Of a stretch of DNA of 64,000 nt, positions 30,011 through 41,465 are shown piece by piece. The stretch spans positions 2,247,352 to 2,311,351 of the forward strand of contig OX595988.1 in assembly GCA_951394045.1 (NCBI GenBank), given 5' to 3'. A program made the translations under genes and the position numbers. The notes under the pieces were generated by a model. It ran no database searches. It was not told the DNA's origin and worked only from the letters and a program-made list of their open reading frames with translations. The first letter of the stretch is position 1; each line of letters starts with the position of its first letter. This DNA comes from Nitzschia sp. DOCU1. Its lineage: Eukaryota > Bacillariophyta > Bacillariophyceae > Bacillariales > Bacillariaceae.

Positions 30011-30949
30011 CTATAGCCGACGGTGCTCCTGATTCATTCGACATTGTCGATACTCCTTGTACCCCGTTTCTATCAGCATGGATATTAGAGCCACTGCCGC
30101 CACCCAGGAGGTCCAATTCGAAGCAAACGATCCCGGTTCCTGAGCTGTAGACAATTTGGAAGTATCGTCCAGTATGAGTCGTTCTCCTTCTGTCGGGGCC
30201 CCAAACACTGGTCGGCTTTCTCCTGCTCTAGCCATGGCAAGGTTGGAGCGTGTTTTGCGAACGTTCCTTGACGCGTTCTGAATTCGGTGAGGGTCTACAA
30301 CGACGTCGCCTGTAGGCAACGCTGCCTTTTGTTCGCCTTCGGGCATGTTCCTGGAGGAAATGTTTCGGTGAGCACCGCCCGATATTGATTGCACTGGCAA
30401 CAATACCTCATCTCTGGGGGTGGTCAACTCTGGAGTACTGGCTGATCCCGCACTCTTTGCCAAGTGCCCGCTGCCTCCGGATAGTGAAGCCAGCACGAGT
30501 GTCAGCGTGCACACAGTCATGCAAAATCGCAACGACGGAGCTCGTGGGTGCCGAGCAATCCGGACATCATCGTCCCAGCTGCTCAGCGTGTCCACTCGAG
30601 AACGTCTCCTCTTCGGAGTGCCCTCTTCCTCATCTGGTCGCCGATTCATCCGGCTGCGGAATGAGGGCGTATGCGGCAAATCTTTGACATCACGGCCCGT
30701 GTCAACGGAATTACAATTGTTCAGGTCTACTAGGGAGCCACTTTCCAGGCTCAGCACCAGCGACCGGTGCATCAGCGGTTCTTCAAAATCTTCAACCCTG
30801 GAACATGGATCCACATTAGGTTGAGCTTCCTGAACCCCGCAGACCTCGTCGTCCCAGCAACTGCTGTGTTGAGAATCACTCAAATCGCTAGCGCAACTCG
30901 CCGAGCCGCTTTCAATGGAAAGTCCTACCCGGCAATCCTCCATTCTCAT
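30011..30949 (-). CDS. Hypothetical protein with two predicted membrane segments
   Basis: 312 aa, starting MRMEDCRVGL; a second Met at residue 3 is an alternative. The first 140 residues are acidic, Ser-rich and end in a basic cluster (PKRRRSR). A hydrophobic stretch FCMTVCTLTLVLASLSGGSG lies near 142-161 and another, WTSWVAAVALISMLIETGY, near the C-terminus (about 280-298). The part between them is Ser/Asn-rich with potential glycosylation sites, so it may be lumenal or extracellular. No known domain was recognised. The gene converges with the F-box gene and diverges from RRP36 across 860 bp. Confidence 0.5.
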   Translation of the reverse strand: MRMEDCRVGLSIESGSASCASDLSDSQHSSCWDDEVCGVQEAQPNVDPCSRVEDFEEPLMHRSLVLSLESGSLVDLNNCNSVDTGRDVKDLPHTPSFRSRMNRRPDEEEGTPKRRRSRVDTLSSWDDDVRIARHPRAPSLRFCMTVCTLTLVLASLSGGSGHLAKSAGSASTPELTTPRDEVLLPVQSISGGAHRNISSRNMPEGEQKAALPTGDVVVDPHRIQNASRNVRKTRSNLAMARAGESRPVFGAPTEGERLILDDTSKLSTAQEPGSFASNWTSWVAAVALISMLIETGYKEYRQCRMNQEHRRL

Positions 30950-31806
30950 TGTTCCGCCTGGTCAGATACTCATAAAAAGAATGAAAAATCTGGTGAGGAT
31001 GGAAGTGTTGTTGATGACTACGTAAATACTCCGAAAGATCTTTTTGAGTTTGCTGTTGCTTTCTCGCGCTTGGGATGACCTCTTCCCTTGACAGAGAAAC
31101 GCCATCTGGGTCATGGGGGGAGAACAGCATGGAAAGGTGCGATCGACGCGGGTTCACGGGGCAGGCCCTCGCTCGCCGGCGGAATCCAGAGAGGCAAGAG
31201 AAGAGGAGCATCGAGCTACTTTTTGAGTCAGCGCAGTCGTGACCGACTCCGAAATAAATAGACTTTAGCGAGAAAAGAGACACGTCATGATGAAATTTCA
31301 ACTCTGACATACCGAAGAATGCCATGTGTTTGTCGCCAACGCTCGCTGGGTTTTAGGTCACCATAGATCCACAATACCGTGCTCCTGGGAAATCTGGACC
31401 TCTCGTGATTGAATTTCAATCTGGACCGCGCTTGCTCGGAATTCTTTCATCATGTGTATCGATCAAACCAAAATATCTACTATGAATTCCGACGAGATGG
31501 CTTTTTCCCCAGTCGTGGGTGGACCTGGCGCGCGCCGGGCGGTCTGAACACACGGTGGTTCGTCCTAGCAAAGCATGTCTGTTTCCTTCGAGATTAAAGT
31601 ACCTTGTACAGTAGACTCGTAGTGATCGTGCATACGTATAAACCAACCATTTCCAACTACAAAGCTCATAACCCGCTATTTCCAACCAGCCAGTCTGTTG
31701 GAGGGAAAAATGAAGCAATCGTCCTATGATGGTTCCGTTGGATCATTGCATTTTTTCTCTGGTTGATCTTGGTCTCCACTAGAATTCCATCCTACTACTC
31801 ACTCCA
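30950..31806. other. Intergenic, divergent promoter region
   Basis: 860 bp between a minus-strand and a plus-strand gene. Short frames only; no repeat or RNA gene recognised. Confidence 0.5.
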
Positions 31807-32940
31807 ATGAAAAAGCAAAAGCTTGTCTCCGCTTCCTTTGACGAGGCCAGCAGTAGTGATAGTGATGACAGCAGTAGCGATGATGACGCGTCGAGTGCTG
31901 GAAGCAATAGTGAGGCATTCGAGGATGAACATGGTCAAGACGAGTTGGATCGCAAGGACGCTTCTTCTTCTACTACCAGCGGAGACGATGACGATGAGAG
32001 CGGTAGCGACCAAGAAACAATGAGTGATGAGGACAGGGATGATGCGTCTGGCAGCGAAGATGATGAGCCGGTATTGAAACAATCATCACTGCGAGCTGAC
32101 AAATCACGCAACAATGCTGATGATGGATCATCTGACAGCGACGATGATGAAGACGAAGATGAGAAGGATTTGCCTCTTCAAGATCGTATTCGACGTAATG
32201 ATGCAAAGGGATTGTCGCTGAAATTGCAACGAGAAAGAAAGCGTAATGCTTTGGAAGTTGCCAGTGAGCGTCTGGCAAAATTTAAAAAGGCGAAAATCGA
32301 AGAAACCAGTTCGTCGTCTCCTGCCACCAAAAAGAAGAAATCGAAACATGCCCCGACTGAAGCGTCGTCCAAACGAGCAGATTTCTTTCGAAGGGGCGCT
32401 CCCAGACTGAATGAAAGCGGCGTGGGTGTCGAAGTTGGCGCCCATCGCTACAAGCCGCTGGATCCGCGAGCGTCGTCCTTGAGCGGACACTTGAATGAAG
32501 AGCAGTTTGAAAAGAATTATGAATTCTTGCAAGAAATGAGAAACAAGGAAATTTCCCAATTGAAGAAGCAGATTGCAGCTCGCAAGTTGACGGGGAAGAA
32601 AGGCAAACGCATGCGCCGCCAGCTTAATGTTTCTATCGCCGAAGAAAGCATGGAAGAGGATGAGCAGCGATTGCGCCAGCTCAAGCAAGAAAAGGCGGAC
32701 TTTGAGCGACGCAAGATTGAACGAACAGCCAAACAGTCTGTCAAGCGAAAGATTCAGGTAGACGTGGAAGAAGGAAAGAGTGGGGCTTACTTCCTAAAGA
32801 GGAAGGAAAGGAAGCGTCTAGAGTTTGAAGCCAAGATGGAAGAGCTCAAGAAACGTGGAGGTCACAAAGCTGTAGAGAAGGCCTTGGACAAGCGACGCCG
32901 AAAAGCCAAGTCTCGAGATGCCGGTCTCTTTGCAAAGTAA
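31807..32940 (+). CDS. RRP36: Ribosomal RNA processing protein RRP36
   Basis: 377 aa. The N-terminal third is a Ser/Asp/Glu-rich acidic tract typical of nucleolar proteins. The core (about 130-377) matches the RRP36/DUF947 family: KRADFFRRGAPRLNESG, YKPLDPRASSLSGHLNEEQF (family dPRFd...G.l), FEKNYEFLQEMRNKEISQLK, GAYFLKRKERKRLEFEAK and a terminal KRRRKAKSRDAGLF. RRP36 acts in the nucleolus in early cleavages of pre-rRNA leading to 18S rRNA. The C-terminal half is predicted to be long charged helices, as in the yeast protein. The first Met is the start; no intron. Both length and motif order are normal for the family. Confidence 0.9.
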   Translation: MKKQKLVSASFDEASSSDSDDSSSDDDASSAGSNSEAFEDEHGQDELDRKDASSSTTSGDDDDESGSDQETMSDEDRDDASGSEDDEPVLKQSSLRADKSRNNADDGSSDSDDDEDEDEKDLPLQDRIRRNDAKGLSLKLQRERKRNALEVASERLAKFKKAKIEETSSSSPATKKKKSKHAPTEASSKRADFFRRGAPRLNESGVGVEVGAHRYKPLDPRASSLSGHLNEEQFEKNYEFLQEMRNKEISQLKKQIAARKLTGKKGKRMRRQLNVSIAEESMEEDEQRLRQLKQEKADFERRKIERTAKQSVKRKIQVDVEEGKSGAYFLKRKERKRLEFEAKMEELKKRGGHKAVEKALDKRRRKAKSRDAGLFAK

Positions 32941-33071
32941 CTCTTTTTATTAAATATATAAAGTTGCTATAATCGATTAATGTATATATATTCACTTCTA
33001 TTGTGTGTTGGTTTTCAGGACTCTCTAAAAAATTGTCCAGAATCTATTGGATTTCTTGATGATGAATGCGT

Positions 33072-34665
33072 TTATACTTCTTGATCATGAATTCGTTGCC
33101 AGACTCGCTCGAAGAACATCTTTCGGAGTCCTCGGCGATTCTTTGCTTGTGACTGCTCCTTGGATAACTCCGCAAGCTTCGACTTAGTCTGCTGCGGGCA
33201 TCGTCTGCATTTCTGTATATGATTGAAAATATTTCGATCGGAATTGGCAAGAGCCAGAGCATTGGCAGAGGTTGGGAAATATCTGCCGAATCCTGCTTTC
33301 CCTTGGCAGTGCTTGCACTGCATACCAGGGAAACCGACCTCGTTGTCCTTGATCTTGCTTCGACCACCAATACGGTCTTCTTCTGCGAATTTGCAGGTTT
33401 CCATCTGGTCCATGAGCAGATAGAGGTAGTCAGTGACCAATTCCCGATCTCTTGCTTGAAGGATCGGTTTGGATGGAGTCTCGACACAGATTTGGGGCGA
33501 CACTTGTTGTTCTGGCTCCCCCAAGTCTCCGGGTGTTCGCGAGAAGCGAACGCCGTGTGGAGTGTCGATCATACCCAGTCGGCGTGCAGAGTCTTCCCAG
33601 TATTGGCGGCGTCCTCCAGCTCGCGACTTGGAAGATTCCATCAGTTCCACGATGCTCTTTCGCACCCAGTGTGGAATATCACTGCAGACCAAGCTGTGCC
33701 TGCGTTGCTGTGGAAGCAAATGGAAGAAGAGAGGGTGAGATGAGAAAATCCCTAACCGAGCGGAGCAACGAGGAAAGACTTACCCATGTCTCGATCGAGT
33801 GATAAATATTGCGTAGCGACGATGGAAAGCAGACTGCACGCTCTGGGCGCTTTCCTGGCGCACGGTGCTTGCAATAGAGGCACCTGATGCCAACTTGACC
33901 CACCACCACTTTGACTCCGTGAGACTTGCCGTAGCGGGGAGTTGCTACGTCATCTGGGCTTGCGCTGAAAACTTCCACGCAGTACCTTCGCATGAAGCAG
34001 TGTAGCGGGCTGAGGACGTCGGAATCTTCTGGAAGAGCAAGGGAAACACTTCCTTGAAACCAGTTGCCGTCCTCGACTGGTTGGCAATGGCTTGTAGAGT
34101 TGCATTCATTTGTGCAAGCATTGGAGCACAACTTACTGGGAGAGATGCGTGCATTATCGCTGGCATTGGAGAGAGATTCGTCGGCGAAAGAAGAGTCCTC
34201 GTCAGAACTACCTCCGTAGCTTGCACCAGTGCCCTCTGCACCGGAATGGTCGCTGACCTGGCTTGGTGATGAGAGATCGTTATTCGGCGAAGCGCCGAAA
34301 GTGTAAACATTCTCCCAGCGTCGAACATAGCTTGAAGGAATCGCAATTGTCTCGGGTACATGAGAAATCTGTAGCGAAGGGGGAGGCTGCAACTGTTCCC
34401 ATGGCGAAATCGGACTCTTCTTTGGCGAAAGGGGCGGAGAGGCCTTGCTTGCTTCATCGTTGTGAGTTAGATTCAGCAAAACGTTGACGGCGCAAAGTTC
34501 ATCAGCACTTGCGTACTCAGTACGCGGCGATGGTTTGGGTGAAGGCATTGGCGGGTATGGCCGACGAACGGCGACCGTGGCGGGCACCCATACATGGCGG
34601 TAGACAGCCGGATATCTTCTGGGATAGTCAACAAGCCTGGCGTTTCTTGATGATACGGGGATCAT
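33072..34665 (-). CDS. Cys-rich protein with two C2HC-like finger modules
   Basis: Two exons, 34665-33784 and 33707-33072, with a 76-bp intron (33708-33783). Splicing joins IYHSIETW to QRRHSLVCSD, which completes the first module; total 505 aa. Module 1: VGIRCLYCKHRAPGKRPERA, FPSSLRNIYHSIETW, QRRHSLVC (CxxC, His, Cys). Module 2: FPGMQCKHCQGKAGFG, YFPTSANALA, IFNHIQKCRRC (CxxC, His, Cys). The shared pattern is G..C.hC followed by an FP.S block and H....C, so the second is a diverged copy of the first. The N-terminal 200 residues are Ser/Pro-rich. From memory, similar modules occur in large diatom gene families. A DNA-binding or nuclear role is plausible but not shown. Confidence 0.72.
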
Positions 34666-35904
34666 GATGATGGCTTTTATCTTCTAGAGCGTTTGTGGGC
34701 AAGCTAGATGTGGATTATCTTTCGTGATCGTTATTTGCAAAATGTGTCCCAAGTGTCATGGGAACAACAAGAGCGAGAGATTAGATCGGGTTTTCGAGGA
34801 CCGTTGCTGCTCCCCACATGGTTATGATGGTAACATGAAAAACAGAGCGGGAACCCCGAACCCCGAGTCAAGCAAGATTGGAGCGAGTGGACAAGTCACA
34901 TATAAAATTTCGCCACGCTCTCTCCTCTTCGACAAGATCAATAGCCCTCGGAACACACCAAGCCAGTCCTGGGAATTCAATTTTATACATGCATGAATAA
35001 TATAATCGATCACAGTCGGTTTCTCCATATTAGTAATTTCGAACGATTGCACTATTCAATTTATGTTGTGCTTAATTCCCGATAGATGAGTTATAAAGTA
35101 TCAAATCCAGAGTCCAGCTCACGCTAAAATAAATTATTTGGGCACAGTGGCCTTCAGATTTCAGGCACGTGACGGGAGTCACCGAACTTTGCTTCCACAT
35201 GGTAAATGTCAATCCCACGTGTTAAGAAGTTTCTTTCCCTCTCATAACAAAATAGGCAGTAATCGCGATGATAGGGCAATGGCGACTACGCCGACTGAAG
35301 ATTTTTCCTCGCAGGGCAGATTCGATCCAAGGAAAGTTCGACAGGGGCACGACATGAATCTATCGCTAACCATGGTGACCTATGACGCAGACTTTCTCAC
35401 TTAACTGCTGCCTGCCAAGAAACCTTTTTACAGTTGGATCGTATGAAATAGAGGAAGTAGTCCGAAAATAGTCGCTACTATGGCGTTGGGGCTTTCATTC
35501 GTTACGATACGATGGTTATATTTGAATTTACCTCTCCTCTTTGAGACGTGGTTGAATATGGATCAGGATCGCGTCTAACTATCGCCGGGTTACTTAGTTG
35601 CAGTATGGTGCTCTCGCAGTGAGCTCTTGCGAAATGATCCCTAGCTAGAGTAGCTTGTTAAGCTAGATTCAATATCTACATTTCCCACAGCTTCCATAAG
35701 CTGGATTGTTGAGGGAAGGCCTGTGCATGAGGGTGTTCAAGAATTCGTCCGTTCGTACGCTGAGCATACAACGCGGATTTTCCTGCGAGACTTTCCCTGA
35801 AAGAGCAAGCCGGGTCGATGCAGTCGACGTCGCCATCTATTATTGCTGTGTCGTAGCTTTGAATTGTTGAGGTATCTTGAAGCTTTGGCACCATCAAACA
35901 ATGT
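34666..35904. other. Intergenic, 1.24 kb, no gene supported
   Basis: Between the promoter of the finger protein and the 3' end of the cyclase-PDE gene. Only short frames, including 88 codons at 35138-35404 (+) without any recognisable motif. Confidence 0.5.
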
Positions 35905-38900
35905 CTACAAATCTTTGGCGTGCTTTTGGACCAGCTCTCGGACAATTTCCTCCCCGTTTTCCTCCCACTCTGCACGGTTTTTGATTGCGTAGTCCTGAGA
36001 GCAGAGAAACGAAACGCAAGAGTTTGTTGAGAGATTGCATAGTTCAACCTAAAACGACTCCATCACCAGGATTCCACCTACCAAGCATACGTCGCTTGCC
36101 GCGCCAAACACTCGACATGCCTTAAGTTTCTTGGCCAGGGGAATGATATAGTTGTCAAAGAACCACAGTTCTCCTTTATACCATCCAATGGAAGGGTCCT
36201 TGTCGCCGCGTTGGACCTGAAAGGCAGAGTACATCTCTTCGAACAAACGCTCGTTCCATTTTCGATAGACTTGCCAGTGTTGCATAGTGTGGCTCACGTC
36301 GGATGCCTGCATGATATATTCAATCACGATCGTCGCTTTCAGGCTCTTGTCTTCCTCCACGCTTAACTCCGAATCCGGCGTTGTCTCACCGAACGCTTTC
36401 TCCCACCGTGAGTTGCGGACCTTGATCATATCCGGGTCAAAAATGTCGGTCGCAAGAACGACATTGACAACCAGCTGGCGGAAACGTTGCAGCTCGGCTT
36501 GGTTGGCAAAGATGGCTCTCTGGAGATCTCGATATTCCCTTGACATCAAAAGATCCCACGCCAGGTCCAACGAGTTTTGCTCGGCGATGGATTTGTTCTT
36601 GTAGAGGGAGGCGATATGTGCATTTTCTTTAACAAGCTGCATGTTAGGTACACCTAGCGACAAGTCGGAAAGTGAGCAAAAACGTTGGAAGATTTGTCGC
36701 GGTAGGGTCGATTTGGCCATCTTACCAGTATGGTCGACATCGTGAATCAGTGCTGCAAACACAATTGCAAACTGGGTCAACGGGTCAGAGGCAATAATCG
36801 AGGTATAGCCGTCGTCTAGTTCTGATTCCTGATTCTTGTCCGCGGCGATGACACGCTGTAGCAACTTCTGGGATGACATCAAAACGTGGCTGTCACGACG
36901 CATGAATACGACGGGAAACTTAGCACGACAGCCTTCTGCAAAACGATAGCACCAATTTCAATAACTCACCTGGCATGCTCAAAATTGTGGAAGAAGTTAT
37001 CCCGATACATACATGCGATCATCGTGACGTATTCACGGAGTTGGTTTTCCACTTTTATGGAAAGCTCGACACCAGTTATGTCAATGCCGGATAGTTTGTC
37101 GTTACTCGGGGCGGAAGACGCCAAGGGGATGATTTCAACAATCTCATCCAAAGCGTTTTGTCCATCGGGTTTTTCAAAGACCAAATCCTCCTGAACAACT
37201 CGTTTCCCCCTTCGTGGCCTAGGAGTGTTAGCAACTTCTCCAGTTGTTGCTTCGCGCCATGCAACAATGCGTTTTAGGAGGCCAGACAAAATTTGAACAT
37301 TCCAGTCGATAAGACGCTCTTGCCGGTTGTCATCGTCGAAACCATCATCATCATCATCATCGCCTTCCATACGACTACCCGTAGTAGACCAAATTCGAGA
37401 ATGATGGGAACTGCTCATCAGGCTCCTACGTGACGCGTTCAGAGTAGTGTCAATACTGCTCGGAGGCGCCGAGTGAGAACTGCTCCCTTTCTTGTCCGTT
37501 ACAATAGTCTTTTTGGGGCGACTTTTTAATTGAACCAATGAGCTCTTGCGCTCCACTTCAATCGGTGCTGCTCCAAGTGATCTCAAGCTATTATTCAGGG
37601 ATGTGACGCTGCCACCGGAACTCGAGTTCGACCTGGGATTTATCCAATATGTCTGAACTTGTCCTTTTCCCTTTGCATGGACTAACTCTTCACGCGGATG
37701 CACCCAGTTTGCCCGTCCCGATGCAATGAGCAAGTCAGCAGTATCCTGTGAGCACTGGATTCGGTTCCTTAGGCCAGTGGACTCCATACGGGAGGCGTAG
37801 TTCACAGTATCACCGAAAAGCTGAAATCGAGATTTCTCGCCACGGAGCACACCAGCAGTTACAGGTCTTCAGTATAATGCGGGCCGTTAGTTCGTGCATC
37901 TCCTAATAATGCTATTGATCCTCGTACCAGACTTACCCGCTGTGCATTCCAAATCTCATGCAGAGATCTCCTTCAGTAGCATGCATGCCGTTAGTTCGTT
38001 CATCTCCTACTAGAGCAATCGATCCTTTGTTCGAGATCTTACCGGTGTCGGGTCCAAGTGATACTTCCAGCTTCCGCGTTACTGCTCTCATCTTACCCAT
38101 GCACTCCTTCGAGAACTGCACACACGTGTCATGAAAAGTATGTGAGGAAATAGCATATCACCGACCTCGCAAACTCAAAAGGCTACGTACCTTTGCCATG
38201 ATGATAGCGTGATCTGGTTGAGGCTGAGGAAGCCCAGTCACCGCGACGTAACAATCTCCGATGGTTTCGACCTTGAACACGTTTCGCTTTCTTGCAAGTT
38301 TGTCGAAAGAACGGTAGATAGTTTCCAACAACTTGAAGACCTGAGCTGGTTCTCTGGCCGAGCTCCAGGCCGTAAAACCAGAAATGTCGGCAAACATTAC
38401 AGTCGCATCCGGGAACTGCAGGTGCGTGCAACAAATATGGAGAAACTGTGAGCTGCCTCAGCGGGAAGCAATCACCGTGCCCATGCTACTTACCAAGTCG
38501 GCAATTGGTTCGTCTTTGGTAATGTCGTCCACAGGAACGTGTCCGGATTGTGCAGGTGTGGTGTTAGGATCTGAAGTGATAAGGCTGCGCAAACGTTGCA
38601 ATGTGGGCTCGGCACCACCTCCACCGCTGAGCTTGCGCATGCTCCGCATGCTGGCAGTTCTTGCCAGGAGCCCCCCACGCATACTGCCTTGTTTGCTGTT
38701 GGTGCTTAGGACGGAGAATGAATCGTTGCTACTGGTCCTCGGTCTGGCGGAATGAGTACTCGTCGCGAGCTCCCCGGTTTTAGCGGCTTCAGGGGCCTCT
38801 TCTGACCCCCCGTTGGCACGGTGGTCTTCTTTCTCGAGTACCACTTCACTTTCGCCTTTCAGAGGTACCTCAAAAAATCCAGACACGACTTCGCCCATTT

Positions 38901-40641
38901 TCTGGAGATCTGGAGAGTTCGGCAACCCGTTTGCTATGTCGCCACCAGCAGATTGAAAGAGTCTGTCGTGGACTTGCTCAGGGAATAAGGAAGTGACGAT
39001 GTTCCGTGTCCTGTCGGCCTCCTTGGTGATAACATTGTCACGGTATCGAACCTTCCGATCGAACCACAAGAATGCAAGAGCCAGCGAAAATGCAAACACC
39101 AATACTCCCGTCACAATGTTGATGGGGATCCGGTTCTCCTCCTGATCCAAAGTATCAGCTTCGGCATCGTTTCCACTCGCCCGTGTCACTTGAATAGAGT
39201 AACTACAAGCTCCTGTTCTATTGACCTTGAGAGGTATACCATGGTATTTTAGCCCAGCAGTCAAGTCCAATGTCTCCGAGGGACCCCAATTGTCTCCCGT
39301 AGAACTTGCAGATGGTTGGCCTTGCAGGTCCAACCAGACTGTCTCGTATTCGTCCCTTTCCCCGGAACAATCAACCAATGGAATGGCGACTCTGCTCATT
39401 GATTCACTCGCCACCGATTCCACCGTCAACAGCTCGTCCCACAAAATAATAGTAGATAAAATCCCCACAAGTTCTGAAGTCTCGGTGGCGAAATCTTCAA
39501 ATATCGGATAGAATAGAAGCGCGGTCGGCCGATCCTCGGCAAGTATTGAAGCAAAAAAAACACCCCCGTCACTAGACTCGTTGCGAAGAAATGTTTGTGA
39601 AAGAATTGGCTGCCTTGAATCTACTACCGCTTCAATACTGGCTCCAAGTTGAGGATGTGAGCGTAAATTGTAGTTGATCAACGATGGCTGAATAGGATAC
39701 GCGTGTTGCCAGATTGGAGAGTAGTAGGGAGCCGACGGGTCCGCTTGTTGAATGCTTCCATCAGGCCCAGTTTCAAAAATAGTATCGGAGATATCGCTGT
39801 TCTTGTCGGAGTTCTCTTGCAGCTGTCGATTCCTTTGATCATAATCGATCCAGTCATCGATGGCGTTCCTAGAATAATTTCCCCATGACTCGAGAACCAA
39901 CGTACCCTCTTCCCCACCACCACGGATCAATGGCATCCAAAAGCTAAAACTTTGCAAGGCAGCTGCTTGTCTTGCAAAATCTGGTATTGACACAAAGGGC
40001 CAAGGTAGCGCTTGGAACTTGGCAGTTGAAGTCATGGAAGTCCCCAGAGCTTCCATTCCCTGCAGTTTTGACCCCAACCGCGACTTCCATATTTGTTCTA
40101 GCAAATCGACTTGATTCTCAGTAAGAAGGCTATCAATATCATTTTGCAAGTCTGCGTACCGATTTTCGCCTTCATTCTTTGCCATAGCCCACAAGCTTGT
40201 AGTCACCGAGATCGTCCCCACAACCCAAACAAGCCAAAAGCACCACCGTCCCCTTCTTACGGCAAAATAGGTTGATTTCAAGAAAATAGAGGAAGCGGTC
40301 TCTTTCGGTGGGCTTGTTGCGGGCGATGCCACGACGGAAGACGAGCCTGCCGACTGTGAACCCTCTGACAAACCTTCACTTCCCGGTAAGGAATCTCCAG
40401 CGTCGTCTACCAACGAAAATCCTTCACTTGACTCGTTACTTCCCGTCGTTATGGGGAGCTGAAGCTGGTCATGGTTCAAGCTCTCCGAGCTGCCTTCCAT
40501 TCCAAGTTCCCCGTTGCGTCCTCCAGGAACAGCACTGACGATTTGCATCGAAGGGGTGGTCAACGGCGAGGATCCAGCAGTCTCAGAAGCAGCTTCGACG
40601 TCGGAATCTATAATTCCTCGTTTCTTCGTTGTGATCGCCAT
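35905..40641 (-). CDS. Receptor-type class III nucleotidyl cyclase fused to one cyclic nucleotide phosphodiesterase
   Basis: Eight exons: 40641-38494, 38415-38191, 38115-38043, 37970-37937, 37866-36970, 36889-36726, 36653-36082, 35994-35905 (1400 aa). Layout: acidic N-terminus; TM1 (about 127-150); a 350-residue extracellular region, perhaps CHASE-like; TM2 (about 507-527); a linker; the cyclase (717-890); then the PDE (about 1090-1400). Cyclase residues: metal Asp in MFADISGFT, FKVETIGDCYVAVTG, GMHSG|PVTAG, and NYASRM with the transition-state Asn/Arg. PDE residues: HNFEH, ALIHDVDHTG and the second metal Asp in ASDVSHTMQHW. It should make and hydrolyse a cyclic nucleotide (cGMP more likely, from the Glu in KVETIGD). 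In Seminavis robusta related cyclase/PDE genes respond to mating pheromone. A start at 40695 is also open. Introns are 66-90 bp. Confidence 0.88.
37867..38042 (-). repeat. Two adjacent homologous introns (intron gain by duplication)
   Basis: Introns 38042-37971 (72 bp) and 37936-37867 (70 bp) are separated by a 34-bp exon. Read on the minus strand both start GTAAG, share TAGGAGATG and ACGAACTAACGG (with the CTAAC branch site) and end ACTGAAG; the last 40 bases agree at 34 positions. The downstream intron is at a position shared with the paralogous gene (before PVTAG); the upstream one is not. Confidence 0.85.
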
Positions 40642-41465
40642 TTCGAAATATAGGTGCAGGCGGCGTTGCAGGCAGAGAGATTTGTCCGCATGCAAAGGAG
40701 AACCGATATTTTAAATTTTGTTGACTGGACCTTTCGCCTTGGCTAAATGTATTCTCTTCAGGCGGCGGGCTTTTGCAAGGAACTTTGAATACCGTGGCTT
40801 GTTGATGCGCTTGATACTCTTCTTGCAAATCAGAGGAAGTGCACTTAGTTGCTGAAAGTTAGAACAGCTATGATAGCATTTGTGGTCGGACGGTCTTTTG
40901 GTTCCTGGTGGTCTGTTGCTGTGGCTGTATGTAGTGCTCACGGCAAAAAAACGTACAGTCAGTACTCTTTCGCCGGAAAAATTTCGCATATTTCACTGGA
41001 CCGCGAGCACCCATTCTGCAGTCTTTTTTTACCGATCACTGTGCCTTTCGGAATACCCCAATGGAATGCATATATATGCCCTATGATGACTTGGTAATGA
41101 CAGGCTCTATTGTGTCGAGCGCAGTTACATAATGAAAGACACGATGGGACATCCTTATGTTCTGTGCGCATTGGGCCTTTGACCCCACCTGATGACTGCA
41201 AGGCGGTCGGCGGCAATCCCATTCCCGCCCGAACGGATTGAGGATCGAGTTGCGGCGAGATAGATGAGATCTGGATGCGAAAACATGCTCCTCCGCGGGG
41301 CTCGTGGCCCTCGGTAGAGAGGGAAAGCGTGTGGGCTGCCACGCGGTGATTAAAAGTTGTGGCATCACACATCACGGAAAAATCGTTATTTCAATCGCAG
41401 TTGTTCTTTTTTCTCATAGAACTTGTCTCGACTCTTCCCCTTTTGCGACTTGAATCGCATCTACA
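40642..41465. other. Intergenic, divergent promoter region
   Basis: 820 bp between the first receptor cyclase (-) and the SUMO-like gene (+). No repeat or RNA gene recognised. Confidence 0.5.

Noticed and set aside
37937..38115. Reading the cyclase exon through without the 72-bp intron
   Set aside because: It would insert 24 residues in the cyclase core between GPDTG and DLCMRFG that the paralog lacks, and the segment is homologous to the next intron.
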